A stretch of 64,000 nt of DNA from Speluncibacter jeojiensis (GCF_029589495.1 NZ_JAAIVF010000003.1:372001-436000); one strand, 5' to 3'; numbered from the stretch's first letter, positions 43,760 through 52,510 are shown. Notes: a model not told the origin generated them from the letters alone. Translations and numbers: made by a program.

Positions 43760-44563
43760 ATGACTGCCCCCGACATCCGCAACGAGTTCGCCGACCGCGT
43801 CGCCGTCGTCACCGGCGGCGGCTCCGGCATCGGCCGGTCCATCGCGGTCCGCTACGCCGCGGCCGGCGGCACGGTCGCCGTCGTCGGCCGGCGGGAGGAA
43901 CCGCTCGCCGAGACCGTCGCCCTCGTCGAGTCCGCAGGCGGCAAGGGCCTGGCGCTGACCTGCGACGTCCGGGACGCCGCTGCCGTCGAGACCGTTGTCG
44001 ACGGGGTCGTCGACCGCTTCGGGCGCCTCGACGTCATGGTCAACAATGCCGCCGGCAATTTCGTCGTCCCCGGCGAGAAGCTCTCGGCGAACGGCTGGAA
44101 GGCCGTCATCGACATCGTCCTGAACGGCTCGTTCCACGGCACCCGCGTCGCCGGCAAGCACATGCTCGAGGCCGGCCGCGGCGCCATCCTCAACACCATC
44201 GCCACCTACGCCTGGCACGGCCATCCCGGCACCGTCCACAGCGCGGCCGCGAAGGCAGGCGTCGTCGCGATGACCCGGACCCTCGCCGTCGAGTGGGCGG
44301 CGCGCGGTGTGCGGCTGAACTGCATCGCGCCCGGCCCCACCGAGACCGAAGGTGCCGGCGCGGCGCTGTGGCCGAACCAGCAGGCCCGTGACCGGGTGCT
44401 CGCCAGTGTCCCGGCCGCGCGGTTCACCACGCCCGACGAGGTCGCCGAGTCCGCGGCCTTCCTGCTCTCCGACCGCGCCGCCTACGTCACCGGCGAGGTG
44501 CTCGTCGTCGACGGCGGGCAGTGGCTCGGCAAGGCGATCTACACCGACCCGGACAGCAAGTGA
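43760..44563 (+). CDS. SDR similar to peroxisomal-type 2,4-dienoyl-CoA reductase
   Basis: A 267-residue short-chain dehydrogenase with TGGGSGIGRSIA and NNAAGN. Segments NNAAGNFVVPGEKLS, NGWKAVIDIVLNGSF and VHSAAAKAGVVAMTRTLAVEW closely follow 2,4-dienoyl-CoA reductases. The usual catalytic Tyr of YxxxK is replaced (H-S-A-A-A-K), as in that subfamily. It would reduce an unsaturated acyl-CoA with NADPH. The C-terminus has VDGGQWLGK. It begins 40 bp after the acyl-CoA synthetase gene, with GAGGAG before the ATG, and belongs to the same operon. Confidence 0.88.
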   Translation: MTAPDIRNEFADRVAVVTGGGSGIGRSIAVRYAAAGGTVAVVGRREEPLAETVALVESAGGKGLALTCDVRDAAAVETVVDGVVDRFGRLDVMVNNAAGNFVVPGEKLSANGWKAVIDIVLNGSFHGTRVAGKHMLEAGRGAILNTIATYAWHGHPGTVHSAAAKAGVVAMTRTLAVEWAARGVRLNCIAPGPTETEGAGAALWPNQQARDRVLASVPAARFTTPDEVAESAAFLLSDRAAYVTGEVLVVDGGQWLGKAIYTDPDSK

Positions 44564-44594
44564 CCGACCAGCGAGAAAGGACCGAGGAGTGAGC

Positions 44595-46073
44595 GTGACT
44601 GCGCCCCATGAACAGCTGACGACGCGCGACGAGGAGGCCATCGACGTGAACACACCGTCGACGTGGTGGCGGTCCACCGCGCTCATCGGCGGCCGGTGGC
44701 GCGAGTGCCCGCAGACCTGCGACGTCGAGAATCCCGCGACCGGCGAGGTCGTCGGCCGGGCCGCGGTCGCGACGGCCGCGGACGCCGACGACGCGGTCGT
44801 GGCGGCGCAGGCCGCCGGGCAGGTCTGGGCGGCGAGCACCGCGGCGCAGCGCGCGGCGGCGCTGGGCCAGCTGGCCGAGCGCCTGCGCGGCCGCCGCGAC
44901 GAACTGGTCGCGGCCACGGTCGCGGAGGTCGGCGCCCCCGTGACGGTGGCCGAACAGTCGCACGTCGACCTGGCCATCGAGATCATCGACTCGTTCGCGC
45001 GGATCGCGGCGGAGACACCGCTGCGTGAGCAGGTGGGCAACTCGATCCTGGTGCGCCGCCCCGCCGGCGTCGTCGCCGCCATCACGCCGTGGAACTACCC
45101 GGTCTACCAGCTGGCCGCCAAGGTCGGCGCCGCGCTGGCCGCCGGCTGCACCGTTGTGGTCAAGCCGGCGGAACTGACCCCGCTCGGCACCTACCTGTTC
45201 TGCGACGCGGTCCTGGACACGGACCTGCCCGCGGGTGCGGTCAACCTGGTGCCCGGCCGAGGTTCGGTCATCGGGCCCGCCCTGATCGAGCACCCCGGCG
45301 TCGCGGTGGTGTCGTTCACCGGGTCGACGACGGTCGGCCGGCAGGTCGGCGCGCAGGCGGGACGACTGGTCAAGCGCGCCTGCCTGGAACTGGGCGGCAA
45401 GTCCGCCTCGGTGGTCCTGGGTGACGCCGACCTGGACGCGGCGGTCCGTGGCACGGTCGCCGCGGCGATGCTCAACACGGGCCAGACCTGCAGCGCCTGG
45501 ACGCGGCTGCTGGTCCCCCGCGCCCGCTACGAGGAGGCGGTCGCGCTGGCCGCCGAGTGCGCCGACGCCCTGGTCGTCGGGGATCCGACGTCCCGCGGCA
45601 CCGACCTCGGCCCGCTTGCCTCGAAGGCCCAGCTGATCGCGGTGCGCACGATGGTCGACGACGCCGTCGCCCGCGGCGCCCGGGTCGCGGCCGGCGGAAC
45701 CGCACCCGTCAAGGGCCTGGCCGGCGGCCATTTCCACCGGCCGACCGTGCTCGCCGACGTCGATCGGGGCGACCCGATCACCCGGGACGAGGTCTTCGGA
45801 CCGGTGCTGGTGGTCGAGTCGCACGACGGCGACGACGACGCCGTCGCGCTCGCCAACGCCACCGAGTACGGCCTGGCCGGCGCAGTGTGGTCGGCAGACG
45901 AGGAGCGTGCGGTCGACGTCGCGCTGCGGATGGACACCGGACAGGTGGACGTCAACGGCGCACCGTTCAATCCTCTCGCCCCCTTCGGCGGCTGGAAGGC
46001 GTCCGGGCTGGGACGCGAGTTGGGCCGCATCGGATTCGACGAGTGCGTCGAGTGGACGGCGGTGCAGATATGA
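44595..46073 (+). CDS. NAD(P)-dependent aldehyde dehydrogenase
   Basis: An ALDH-superfamily enzyme of about 492 residues. The cofactor region is ITPWNYPVYQLAAKVGAALAAGCTVVVKP, the Rossmann turn is FTGSTTVGRQV, the general base is in LELGGKSA, and the nucleophile Cys is in NTGQTCSAWTR. C-terminal motifs are EVFGPVLVV and PFGGWKASGLGRELG. In context it oxidises the aldehyde from the decarboxylase to an acid. Several GTG starts are in frame (44589, 44595, 44646); GAGGAG fits 44595 and GAGGAGG fits 44646, which would give 475 residues. Confidence 0.92.
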   Translation: MTAPHEQLTTRDEEAIDVNTPSTWWRSTALIGGRWRECPQTCDVENPATGEVVGRAAVATAADADDAVVAAQAAGQVWAASTAAQRAAALGQLAERLRGRRDELVAATVAEVGAPVTVAEQSHVDLAIEIIDSFARIAAETPLREQVGNSILVRRPAGVVAAITPWNYPVYQLAAKVGAALAAGCTVVVKPAELTPLGTYLFCDAVLDTDLPAGAVNLVPGRGSVIGPALIEHPGVAVVSFTGSTTVGRQVGAQAGRLVKRACLELGGKSASVVLGDADLDAAVRGTVAAAMLNTGQTCSAWTRLLVPRARYEEAVALAAECADALVVGDPTSRGTDLGPLASKAQLIAVRTMVDDAVARGARVAAGGTAPVKGLAGGHFHRPTVLADVDRGDPITRDEVFGPVLVVESHDGDDDAVALANATEYGLAGAVWSADEERAVDVALRMDTGQVDVNGAPFNPLAPFGGWKASGLGRELGRIGFDECVEWTAVQI

Positions 46074-46144
46074 GTCTGTGAACCGCACCCGAACCATGCC
46101 CCTCCCCACCAACCTCCCCACCTGTCCGAGAAAGGACCCCACCC

Positions 46145-47302
46145 ATGAACGCCTTCGAGTTCGAGCCCTGGACCCTGACCACCGAGCAGCGCGAGATCAT
46201 CAAACTGTGCCGCGACTTCGCAGAGAAGGAGATCCGCCCGCGCGGGCGTGAGGTCGACGAGGCCGATGTCGTCACCCCCGTCGACATCTTCGCCAAGGCC
46301 GCCCAGGTCGGCATCACCGACTTCATGATCCCCGAGGAGTTCGGCGGCGGCGGTTTCACCGACGTGTTCACCCAGTGTCTGGTGCAGGAGGAACTGTGCT
46401 GGGGCGACCCCGGTATCGGAAACTTCGTGTGCTCCAACGGTTTCTTCTCCGACCCGATCATGGCACTGGGCACCGACGAGCAGAAGGAGAAGTGGCTGCG
46501 GCCGCTGACCGGGACCTCGCCGCTGATCACCTCGCTCGCCACCACCGAACCCGGCTCAGGGTCGGACGCCGCATCCATCGTCACCTACGCGGAGAAGGTC
46601 GAGGGCGGCTACCGGATCAACGGCCAGAAGGCGTGGATCTCCAATGCCGGCGCCGCCGATCAGTACGTGGTCTTCGCCAAGACCGACCGGAGTGAGCGTT
46701 CCAAGGGCGTCACGGCGTTCCTGCTCACCAAGGACACGGAGGGCTTCAGCTGGGGCGAGCCGATGCGCAAGATGGGCCAGCGCGCCATCGTCTGCCGGGA
46801 ACTGTTCTTCGACAACGTCTTCGTGCCCGAGGACAACCGGCTCGGCGAGGAGGGCCAGGGGTTCATCGGCCTGATGAAGACCTTCGACATCTCGCGGACG
46901 GTCCTCGGCGCGGCCGCACTGGGCGCGGCGCGGGCGGCGTACGAGTACGCGCTCGACTATGCCCGTACCCGAACCCAGTTCGGCAAGCCGATCATCGAGC
47001 ACCAGGCGGTCGCGTTCCGTTTGGCGGACATGGCCAACCGCATCGCCTCGGCCCGACTGCTGGTGCTGCACGCGGCCCGGGCGATCGACGCCGGCCACGA
47101 CGCGACCGGTCTGGCCGCGATGGCGAAGCTGACCGCCTCGGAGGCGGCCATGTTCGTCACCCACGCCGCAGTGCAGACCCTCGGCGGCTGGGGATACTCG
47201 CGCGAATACCCGGTCGAGCAGTGGATGCGCGATGTCAAGCTCGAGGAGATCGAGGAGGGCACCTCCGACATCATGAGGTTGGTGATCTCCCGCGCCTTGT
47301 GA
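46145..47302 (+). CDS. Acyl-CoA dehydrogenase
   Basis: A 385-residue FAD enzyme. Signature one is ITSLATTEPGSGSDAAS, the middle domain has WISNAGAADQYVVFAKT, and signature two is QTLGGWGYSREYPVEQWMRDVK. The catalytic Glu is expected in LEEIEEGTSDIMR, just before GT as in short/medium-chain and isovaleryl-CoA enzymes. It would desaturate the acyl-CoA made by the preceding synthetase, passing electrons to ETF. It is the last gene of the operon, with GAAAGGA upstream and a hairpin after the stop. Confidence 0.94.
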   Translation: MNAFEFEPWTLTTEQREIIKLCRDFAEKEIRPRGREVDEADVVTPVDIFAKAAQVGITDFMIPEEFGGGGFTDVFTQCLVQEELCWGDPGIGNFVCSNGFFSDPIMALGTDEQKEKWLRPLTGTSPLITSLATTEPGSGSDAASIVTYAEKVEGGYRINGQKAWISNAGAADQYVVFAKTDRSERSKGVTAFLLTKDTEGFSWGEPMRKMGQRAIVCRELFFDNVFVPEDNRLGEEGQGFIGLMKTFDISRTVLGAAALGAARAAYEYALDYARTRTQFGKPIIEHQAVAFRLADMANRIASARLLVLHAARAIDAGHDATGLAAMAKLTASEAAMFVTHAAVQTLGGWGYSREYPVEQWMRDVKLEEIEEGTSDIMRLVISRAL

Positions 47303-47311
47303 TCCCTGCCC

Positions 47312-47350
47312 CGGGTGCCCCGCGGATGCGTGCCGTCTGTGGGGCACCCG
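47312..47350. terminator. Bidirectional hairpin ending the catabolic operon
   Basis: CGGGTGCCCC (47312-47321) and GGGGCACCCG (47341-47350) form a perfect 10-bp stem with a 19-base loop, between the convergent acyl-CoA dehydrogenase gene and the small gene at 47355. No T-run follows. Confidence 0.55.
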
Positions 47351-47354
47351 CGGC

Positions 47355-47600
47355 TCATGCCCCCAGGCTGCCGGCGACCTCGTCGAGCATCGCGGCCTGG
47401 CGGCGCATGTCCGCCTCGGTCGGCGGATTCGAGTCGAGCCGCGCGACGAGGTCGTCCCGTGAGACCAGCACCAGCGGCGACGGGTCCCTCGCGAGGTCCG
47501 CCTCCGAGAACACCTGCACGCGGCCCTCTTCGAGCACCATGGTCGCGCCGCGTTCGCTGCTGTCGAGCAGCATCTGTACGTCCGATCCGGTGACGGTCAC
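47355..47600 (-). CDS. Small hypothetical protein, 81 residues
   Basis: An 81-residue acidic soluble protein starting from GTG with a perfect AGGAGG six bases upstream. It contains TMVLEEGRVQVFSEADLARD and PLVLVSRDDLVARLDSNPPTEADMR. No recognised domain, membrane segment or signal. The alternation of short strands and a C-terminal helix looks like an antitoxin- or regulator-sized fold, but no partner toxin gene is adjacent. Good codon use and ribosome site make the gene real; function unknown. Confidence 0.7.
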   Translation of the reverse strand: MTVTGSDVQMLLDSSERGATMVLEEGRVQVFSEADLARDPSPLVLVSRDDLVARLDSNPPTEADMRRQAAMLDEVAGSLGA

Positions 47601-47728
47601 GGCAGCCTCCTGCGACGAGCGGTCGGGCGCCGCGCCGGGCGAGCGCCCGCGGTCTTCTCGATCGTAACGTCGCGCGCGGCGCCGCGCTCCCGCGAATCCC
47701 GCGAGCCCCTACGACTACCGTGGACGGC

Positions 47729-48184
47729 ATGTACAAGATCATGCTGGCACTCCACTTGGTGTTCGCCATCTTCGCCATCGGCCCGTTGATTCACGCGACC
47801 ACGACGGCCGCCCGCGGCCTGCGCACGGCGGACGCCGGGGCGATCGTCGCCTCGTCGAAGTCCACCCGCATCTATTCGTATGCGTCGTTCCTCGCGGTCA
47901 TCTTCGGCTTCGGCCTGATGTCGTCGCCGGCCCCGTGGGGCAGCGGCGACGAGAAGGTCGCGAGCTTCAGCGAGCCGTGGCTGTGGATCTCGCTGATCCT
48001 CTGGTTCGTGGCGATCCTGTTGGCGCTAATGGTGATCGTGCCGACGCTCGACGACGCCGCGGAGAACGTCAAGGCCGGCACGTCGGTGTCCGCGCTGACC
48101 GGCAAGGTGGCCGCGGCCGGCGGGGTCATCGCGCTGCTGTTCCTGGCTGTCGTCTTCCTGATGGTGTACACGCCGGGCAGCTGA
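47729..48184 (+). CDS. DUF2269-like small membrane protein
   Basis: A 151-residue protein with four hydrophobic segments: MLALHLVFAIFAIGPLIHA, IYSYASFLAVIFGFGLM, LWISLILWFVAILLALMVIVP and GGVIALLFLAVVFLMVYTPG. The loop TRIYSYAS and the overall plan resemble the DUF2269 family of integral membrane proteins, whose role is unknown. A GTG nine bases upstream is an alternative start. It is convergent with the feo operon. Confidence 0.75.
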   Translation: MYKIMLALHLVFAIFAIGPLIHATTTAARGLRTADAGAIVASSKSTRIYSYASFLAVIFGFGLMSSPAPWGSGDEKVASFSEPWLWISLILWFVAILLALMVIVPTLDDAAENVKAGTSVSALTGKVAAAGGVIALLFLAVVFLMVYTPGS

Positions 48185-48217
48185 CCGCCCGACCCGCCCG
48201 GCTCGGTCCGGTCCTGC

Positions 48218-48493
48218 TCAGCCCCGCACGGACAGCTGTACCAGGACCGGGCCGGCGGGTCCACCGGCGCCGCAACCGGGTCTGCCGTGGTCGTCACCGG
48301 ACGGGCACGACGAGCATCCGCCGGTCGTGCAGCCGGTCGACAGCGACCGCGCCTCGAGCCGGCCCATCCGGACCAGGTGCTCGATGGCCGCGTCCACGGC
48401 GTCGGCCCGCAGTCCGGTCGACGCGACGATCTGCGCGCGCGACCGGGCGCCGTCGCCGATGGCGCCGAGCACGGTGCGCAGCGGCGAGCTCAT
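48218..48493 (-). CDS. feoC: FeoC-like winged-helix protein
   Basis: A 91-residue protein with a winged-helix N-terminus (SPLRTVLGAIGDGARSRAQI, ADAVDAAIEHLVRMGRLEA). A cysteine cluster follows: STGCTTGGCSSC, then a fourth Cys in GRPGCGAGG. FeoC proteins may bind an Fe-S cluster or regulate FeoB stability. The ATG overlaps the feoB stop (TGATG), so it is the third gene of a coupled feoABC operon. Confidence 0.82.
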   Translation of the reverse strand: MSSPLRTVLGAIGDGARSRAQIVASTGLRADAVDAAIEHLVRMGRLEARSLSTGCTTGGCSSCPSGDDHGRPGCGAGGPAGPVLVQLSVRG

Positions 48494-50457
48494 CAGAGCA
48501 GCCGTCCGATCTGGAAGACCGCCAGCGCCAGCGTCCACGCGACGGTGAGTTGCATGACGACGCCGAACGCCGTCCACTTGCGCCCGATCTCCCGGATCTG
48601 CGCGGCCACGGTCGCCACACACGGCGTGTAGGCGAGCAGGAACACCAGGAAGGCCAGCACCGCCGCGGTCACGGCGCCGCCCGAGGAGATCGCGAACGCC
48701 GCGCTGATGTGGTCGTGCAGTTGCGCGGGCGACTGCCCGGCGGTCGGGTCGCCGGCCGCGTAGGTCTGCGCCCATGAGCTGATCACCGCCTCCTTGGCCA
48801 CGAACCCGACGATCAGCGCGCCGACCGTGTGCCAGTCGCCGAATCCGAGCGGGGCGAAGACCGGCGTGATCACCCGCGCCACCCCGGCGAACAGGCTGTC
48901 GTCGGGATCGACGTGACCGAACGACGCGCCGCCGGAGATCGGGATGGCCTGCAGCAGCCACACCACGGTCACCGTGACGACGATGATCCCGCCCGCGGTG
49001 CGCAGGAACCCGCGCACCCGCATCCAGGTCACCGACGCGGTCAGCCGCAGGGTGGGCCGCTGGTAGGCGGGCAGGTCCAGCATCAGCGACTCGTCGCCGA
49101 ACGTGCGCCACAGCGTGCTCTTCATCGCCAGCCCGACCAGGATGACGATCACGATCGAGGTGACGTACATGCCGAACACCACGGTGCCGGCGTGCGCCGG
49201 GAAGAACGTCGCGGCGATCATCACGTACACGGTCAACCGCGCGCTGCACGAGGTGAACGGCACCAGCAGCACGGTCATGATGCGCTGCCGCGCCCCGGGC
49301 AGGATCCGGGTCGCGCTGATCGCAGGGACGTTGCAGCCGAACCCGACCACCAACGGCAGGAACGCCTTGCCTGGCAGGCCGATCGCCCGCATGGCACGGT
49401 CGGTGACCACGGCGGCGCGCGCCATGTAGCCGGAGTCCTCGAGCAGCGCCAGCAGCACGAACATGATGATCATCAACGGCACGAACGTCAGCAGCATGCC
49501 GACGCCGGCGATCAGCCCGTTGACCACGAACAATTGCACCCAGCTGTCGGCGAGACCGATGTGGTCGAACACCCAGTTCGCCCCGTCCGTGACCGGGCCC
49601 GAGAACAGCGAACCGAGTCCGTCCTGGATCGGCGCGGCAACCGTGGTGGTCAGTTCGAAGACCAGCCACATCACGGCCAGGAAGATCAGTGGTCCGACGA
49701 TCGGCGCGGTCACCCAGCGGTCGACCCGGTCGGTGACGGTGGCGCGCACATCGGTCTCGATCGTCGCGGCCCTCTCGACGGCCGCGTCGATCCACGCGAA
49801 CCGCTCGTCGGCGACCGCCAGATCGTCGTCGGCTTCCTCCGCAGAAATCTTGATCTTGCGCGGCCGCGGCAGGCAGCAGGAGGCGAGTTCGGCGGCGACC
49901 ACCGACCCGATCTCGCCGGACCCGCCGCGGCGGCGCGGGTCGAGTGCCACCACCGGCACGCCCAGTCGCTTTGCGAGCACTTCGGCGTCGACGGTGATGC
50001 CGCGCCGTTTGGCGACGTCGAGCATGGTGAGCACCACCACGACCCGCTGCGCCGCCTCCCGTAACTGCGCAACCAGATAGAGGCTGCGGGTCAGGTGCGA
50101 CGCGTCGGCGACCACGACGGTCACCTCCGGGCGGTCCTCGACCGGCCCCTCCAGCAGCAGGTCACGGGTCAGCTGCTCGTCCGGCGACTGCGCATCGAGG
50201 CTGTAGGCGCCGGGCAGGTCCAGCAGCTCGACGGCGTTGCCCGCGGCCTTCCACCCGGCCCGACCCACCTCGACGGTGGTGCCCGGCCAATTGCCGACCG
50301 TGCGGCGGCCGCCGGTGAGCGCGTTGAACAGTGTCGACTTGCCCGAGTTCGGGGCGCCGACCAGCGCCACGACCGGCGCTCCCGCCTCCGCGGCCGGCCC
50401 GTCGGCCCCGGCATGGCAGGACGGCTTGACCGCCGGCGCCGGTTCGACCGCGGTCAC
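48493..50457 (-). CDS. feoB: Ferrous iron transporter FeoB
   Basis: FeoB imports Fe(II). The 654-residue protein has an N-terminal G domain: GAPNSGKSTLFNALTGG (G1), GNWPGTTVE (G2), DLPGAYSL (G3) and TMLDVAKR (G4). A helical GDI-like region and the membrane core follow, with gate motifs (LALLEDSGYMARAA, GFGCNVPAI, SCSARLTVYVMI, GFVAKEAVISS). The G domain is preceded by about 25 residues with one Cys. The GTG start overlaps the feoA stop (GTGA). The frame open further upstream overlaps feoA and was rejected. Confidence 0.96.
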   Translation of the reverse strand: MTAVEPAPAVKPSCHAGADGPAAEAGAPVVALVGAPNSGKSTLFNALTGGRRTVGNWPGTTVEVGRAGWKAAGNAVELLDLPGAYSLDAQSPDEQLTRDLLLEGPVEDRPEVTVVVADASHLTRSLYLVAQLREAAQRVVVVLTMLDVAKRRGITVDAEVLAKRLGVPVVALDPRRRGGSGEIGSVVAAELASCCLPRPRKIKISAEEADDDLAVADERFAWIDAAVERAATIETDVRATVTDRVDRWVTAPIVGPLIFLAVMWLVFELTTTVAAPIQDGLGSLFSGPVTDGANWVFDHIGLADSWVQLFVVNGLIAGVGMLLTFVPLMIIMFVLLALLEDSGYMARAAVVTDRAMRAIGLPGKAFLPLVVGFGCNVPAISATRILPGARQRIMTVLLVPFTSCSARLTVYVMIAATFFPAHAGTVVFGMYVTSIVIVILVGLAMKSTLWRTFGDESLMLDLPAYQRPTLRLTASVTWMRVRGFLRTAGGIIVVTVTVVWLLQAIPISGGASFGHVDPDDSLFAGVARVITPVFAPLGFGDWHTVGALIVGFVAKEAVISSWAQTYAAGDPTAGQSPAQLHDHISAAFAISSGGAVTAAVLAFLVFLLAYTPCVATVAAQIREIGRKWTAFGVVMQLTVAWTLALAVFQIGRLL

Positions 50458-50705
50458 GCGACACCCTCGACCGTCAACCGGCCGGCGGTCCGGCGGTCCA
50501 GCACGATCCGGTTGGCGCCGAAGCCGACCAAGCGTCCGCCGCCCGCGGTGTGGGACAGCACGGTCACCACCGCGCCCGGACGCAGCCCGAACTCGGCGAG
50601 CCGCAGCCGTTCGGTGCCGTCCACCTCGACGGCCCCGAGCCGAACGGGTACTCCGACCTGGGCGGCGGCCAAGCCGGTCCCGCCCCGGCGACGCGGCAGA
50701 TTCAT
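50454..50705 (-). CDS. feoA: FeoA, SH3-like ferrous transport protein
   Basis: An 83-residue FeoA domain: LRLAEFGLRPGAVVTVLSHTAGGG, then FGANRIVLDRRTAGRLTVEGVA. FeoA assists FeoB at the cytoplasmic side. The gene heads feoABC with overlapping reading frames throughout. The ribosome site before the ATG is weak. A possible iron-regulator site lies 20-40 bases upstream. Confidence 0.9.
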   Translation of the reverse strand: MNLPRRRGGTGLAAAQVGVPVRLGAVEVDGTERLRLAEFGLRPGAVVTVLSHTAGGGRLVGFGANRIVLDRRTAGRLTVEGVA

Positions 50706-50724
50706 CAGCGGAGCCTAACAAAGG

Positions 50725-50743
50725 ATTGCATAGGCATACCTGA
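50725..50743. promoter_or_regulatory. Possible IdeR/DtxR-type iron box before feoABC
   Basis: The core AGGCATACCT with flanking T and A resembles part of the iron-repressor consensus (TTAGGCTAACCTAA) at about 10 of 14 positions. Location just upstream of feoA supports it, but the second half is poor. Confidence 0.3.
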
Positions 50744-50790
50744 TGAATTCCGCCGCGCGGGAGGCCGGCAGCCCACCCGGGCCCGGACGG

Positions 50791-52248
50791 TCAGCCGAGC
50801 AGCGCGTCGACGAACGCGGCAGGCTCGAACGGCGCGAGATCGTCCGGCCCCTCCCCGAGTCCGACCAGCTTGACCGGCACGCCGAGCTCGTGCTGCACCT
50901 GGAAGACGATGCCGCCCTTCGCGGTGCCGTCCAGCTTGGTCAGCGCGACACCGGTGATGGCGACGACCTCGGCGAATACGCGGGCCTGGGTCAGGCCGTT
51001 CTGCCCGACGGTCGCGTCGAGCACCAGTAGCACCTCGTCGACCTCGGCCTGCTTCTCGATCACCCGCTTGACCTTGCCAAGCTCGTCCATCAGGCCGGTC
51101 TTGGTGTGCAGACGGCCGGCCGTGTCGACGACGACGACATCGACGCCGGTCTCGGCTCCCTTGGCCACCGCGTCGAACGCGACCGCCGCCGGGTCGCCGC
51201 CCTCCTTGCCGCGCACGATGTCGGCGCCGACCCGTTCACCCCACGTCTGCAGCTGGTCCGCCGCCGCCGCGCGGAAGGTGTCCGCGGCACCGAGCAGCAC
51301 CCGACGTCCGTCGGCGACGAGCACGCGCGCCAACTTTCCGGTGGTGGTGGTCTTGCCGGTGCCGTTGACGCCGACCACCAGCAGCACGGCCGGATGATTC
51401 GCATGGGGCAGCGCGCGGATCGAGCGGTCCATGCCCGGGTCGAGCTCGTCGACGAGCACCTCGCGCAGCAGTGCACGGGCCTGCGCCTCGGTGCGGACGC
51501 TGCGGGCCGCCATCTCCTGACGCAACCGCTCGACGACCTTCATCGTGGTCGCGGTGCCGAGGTCCGCGATCAGCAGCGTGTCCTCGACCTCCTCCCACGA
51601 CTCCTCGTCCAGGTCACCGCCGCCGAGCAGCCCGAGCAGGGACTTGCCCACGGCGGACTGGGAACGCGACAGGCGCCCGCGCAGCCTGTCGAGCCGGCCC
51701 GTGGTGGGCTCGATCTCCTCGAGCGGCGGCGCGGTGGCCGCCTGCGCCGGCTCGACAGCCGGTTGCTCGACAGCCTCTTCTCCGACAGCCTCTTCTTCGA
51801 CTGCGGGTTCTTCGACTGCGGGTTCTTCGACTGCGGGGGCCTCGGCCGGCACGGACTCGGCAGCGGGCTGCTCCGGCTCGGCCTGCTGCGCCGCGGGCTC
51901 CTCGGTGACAGGCTCTTGGCTGGGAGCCGCGGGCACGGACGGCGCCGGGGCGGCCTTCGCCTGCGGCTCGGGCGCGGCCGGTGGGACCACCGGCGGGGGT
52001 GTCACCTCGGGCGTCGTCGGAGGCTCGAGCGTGGCGGTGTCGGAGGCCCGCGAGCCCTCGCTGAACGCGAACCCGCCGCCGGCCTGGTATCCACCGCCGC
52101 GGTCGCCCGCCTTACCCGGTTCGACCTGCGAGGGCGCCGGGGCAGTCAGGCTGATCCGCCGACGCCGGTAGAGCACCAGGCCGGTGATCAGACCAATGAT
52201 CAGGAGCGCGGCGACGACCGCAACGAGGATCCACAGTCCGTTGTTCAC
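50791..52248 (-). CDS. ftsY: SRP receptor FtsY
   Basis: FtsY receives the ribosome-Ffh complex at the membrane. The 485-residue protein has an N-terminal membrane segment (LWILVAVVAALLIIGLITGLVLY), an actinobacterial feature, then a long acidic Pro/Ala/Glu/Val linker (about residues 35-180). The NG domain follows with GVNGTGKTTTTGKLA, AADTFRAAAADQL, DTAGRLHTK and TKLDGTAKGG. The start is GTG. The linker contains a 15-bp tandem repeat. The gene lies upstream of feoABC on the same strand, and not next to smc as in M. tuberculosis. Confidence 0.96.
   Translation of the reverse strand: MNNGLWILVAVVAALLIIGLITGLVLYRRRRISLTAPAPSQVEPGKAGDRGGGYQAGGGFAFSEGSRASDTATLEPPTTPEVTPPPVVPPAAPEPQAKAAPAPSVPAAPSQEPVTEEPAAQQAEPEQPAAESVPAEAPAVEEPAVEEPAVEEEAVGEEAVEQPAVEPAQAATAPPLEEIEPTTGRLDRLRGRLSRSQSAVGKSLLGLLGGGDLDEESWEEVEDTLLIADLGTATTMKVVERLRQEMAARSVRTEAQARALLREVLVDELDPGMDRSIRALPHANHPAVLLVVGVNGTGKTTTTGKLARVLVADGRRVLLGAADTFRAAAADQLQTWGERVGADIVRGKEGGDPAAVAFDAVAKGAETGVDVVVVDTAGRLHTKTGLMDELGKVKRVIEKQAEVDEVLLVLDATVGQNGLTQARVFAEVVAITGVALTKLDGTAKGGIVFQVQHELGVPVKLVGLGEGPDDLAPFEPAAFVDALLG
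51793..51837 (-). repeat. Three tandem 15-bp repeats in the FtsY linker
   Basis: TTCTTCGACTGCGGG occurs three times in register (51793-51807, 51808-51822, 51823-51837), encoding repeated P-A-V-E-E units in the acidic linker. Such in-frame repeats can change in copy number by slippage without breaking the gene. Confidence 0.8.
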
Positions 52249-52421
52249 CGCGCCATCATCGCAGCTGCCCGAGCATCCGGGCCAACCCCAGCGGGCCGAC
52301 AGGTGTCTCAGCGCTCAGCTACCAGCAAGAATCACAACGCTCAGCGACCGCTGAATCAGCTACGTCGACACCACGCCAGGCGATGCCGGAAATTTTCCTG
52401 TAACCGGCAGTCCGTAGACCC

Positions 52422-52450
52422 TTGCCTGGGACGTGGAGTCTCACTAAATT
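52422..52450 (+). promoter_or_regulatory. Promoter of the di-iron oxygenase gene
   Basis: TTGCCT (52422-52427) and TAAATT (52445-52450) are 17 bases apart, a good housekeeping promoter about 60 bases before the ATG. The rest of the 262-bp gap from ftsY holds several CGCTCAGC copies of unclear meaning. Confidence 0.55.
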
Positions 52451-52510
52451 CAGCGACAGGGCGCCCCACGGGTGGGACGAGCCCGTTGATCACCGGAAGA
52501 GGAGACTGCG

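Noticed and set aside
51793-51837. Short tandem repeats as a CRISPR array
   Set aside because: They are in frame within ftsY, have no spacers and no cas genes are nearby.
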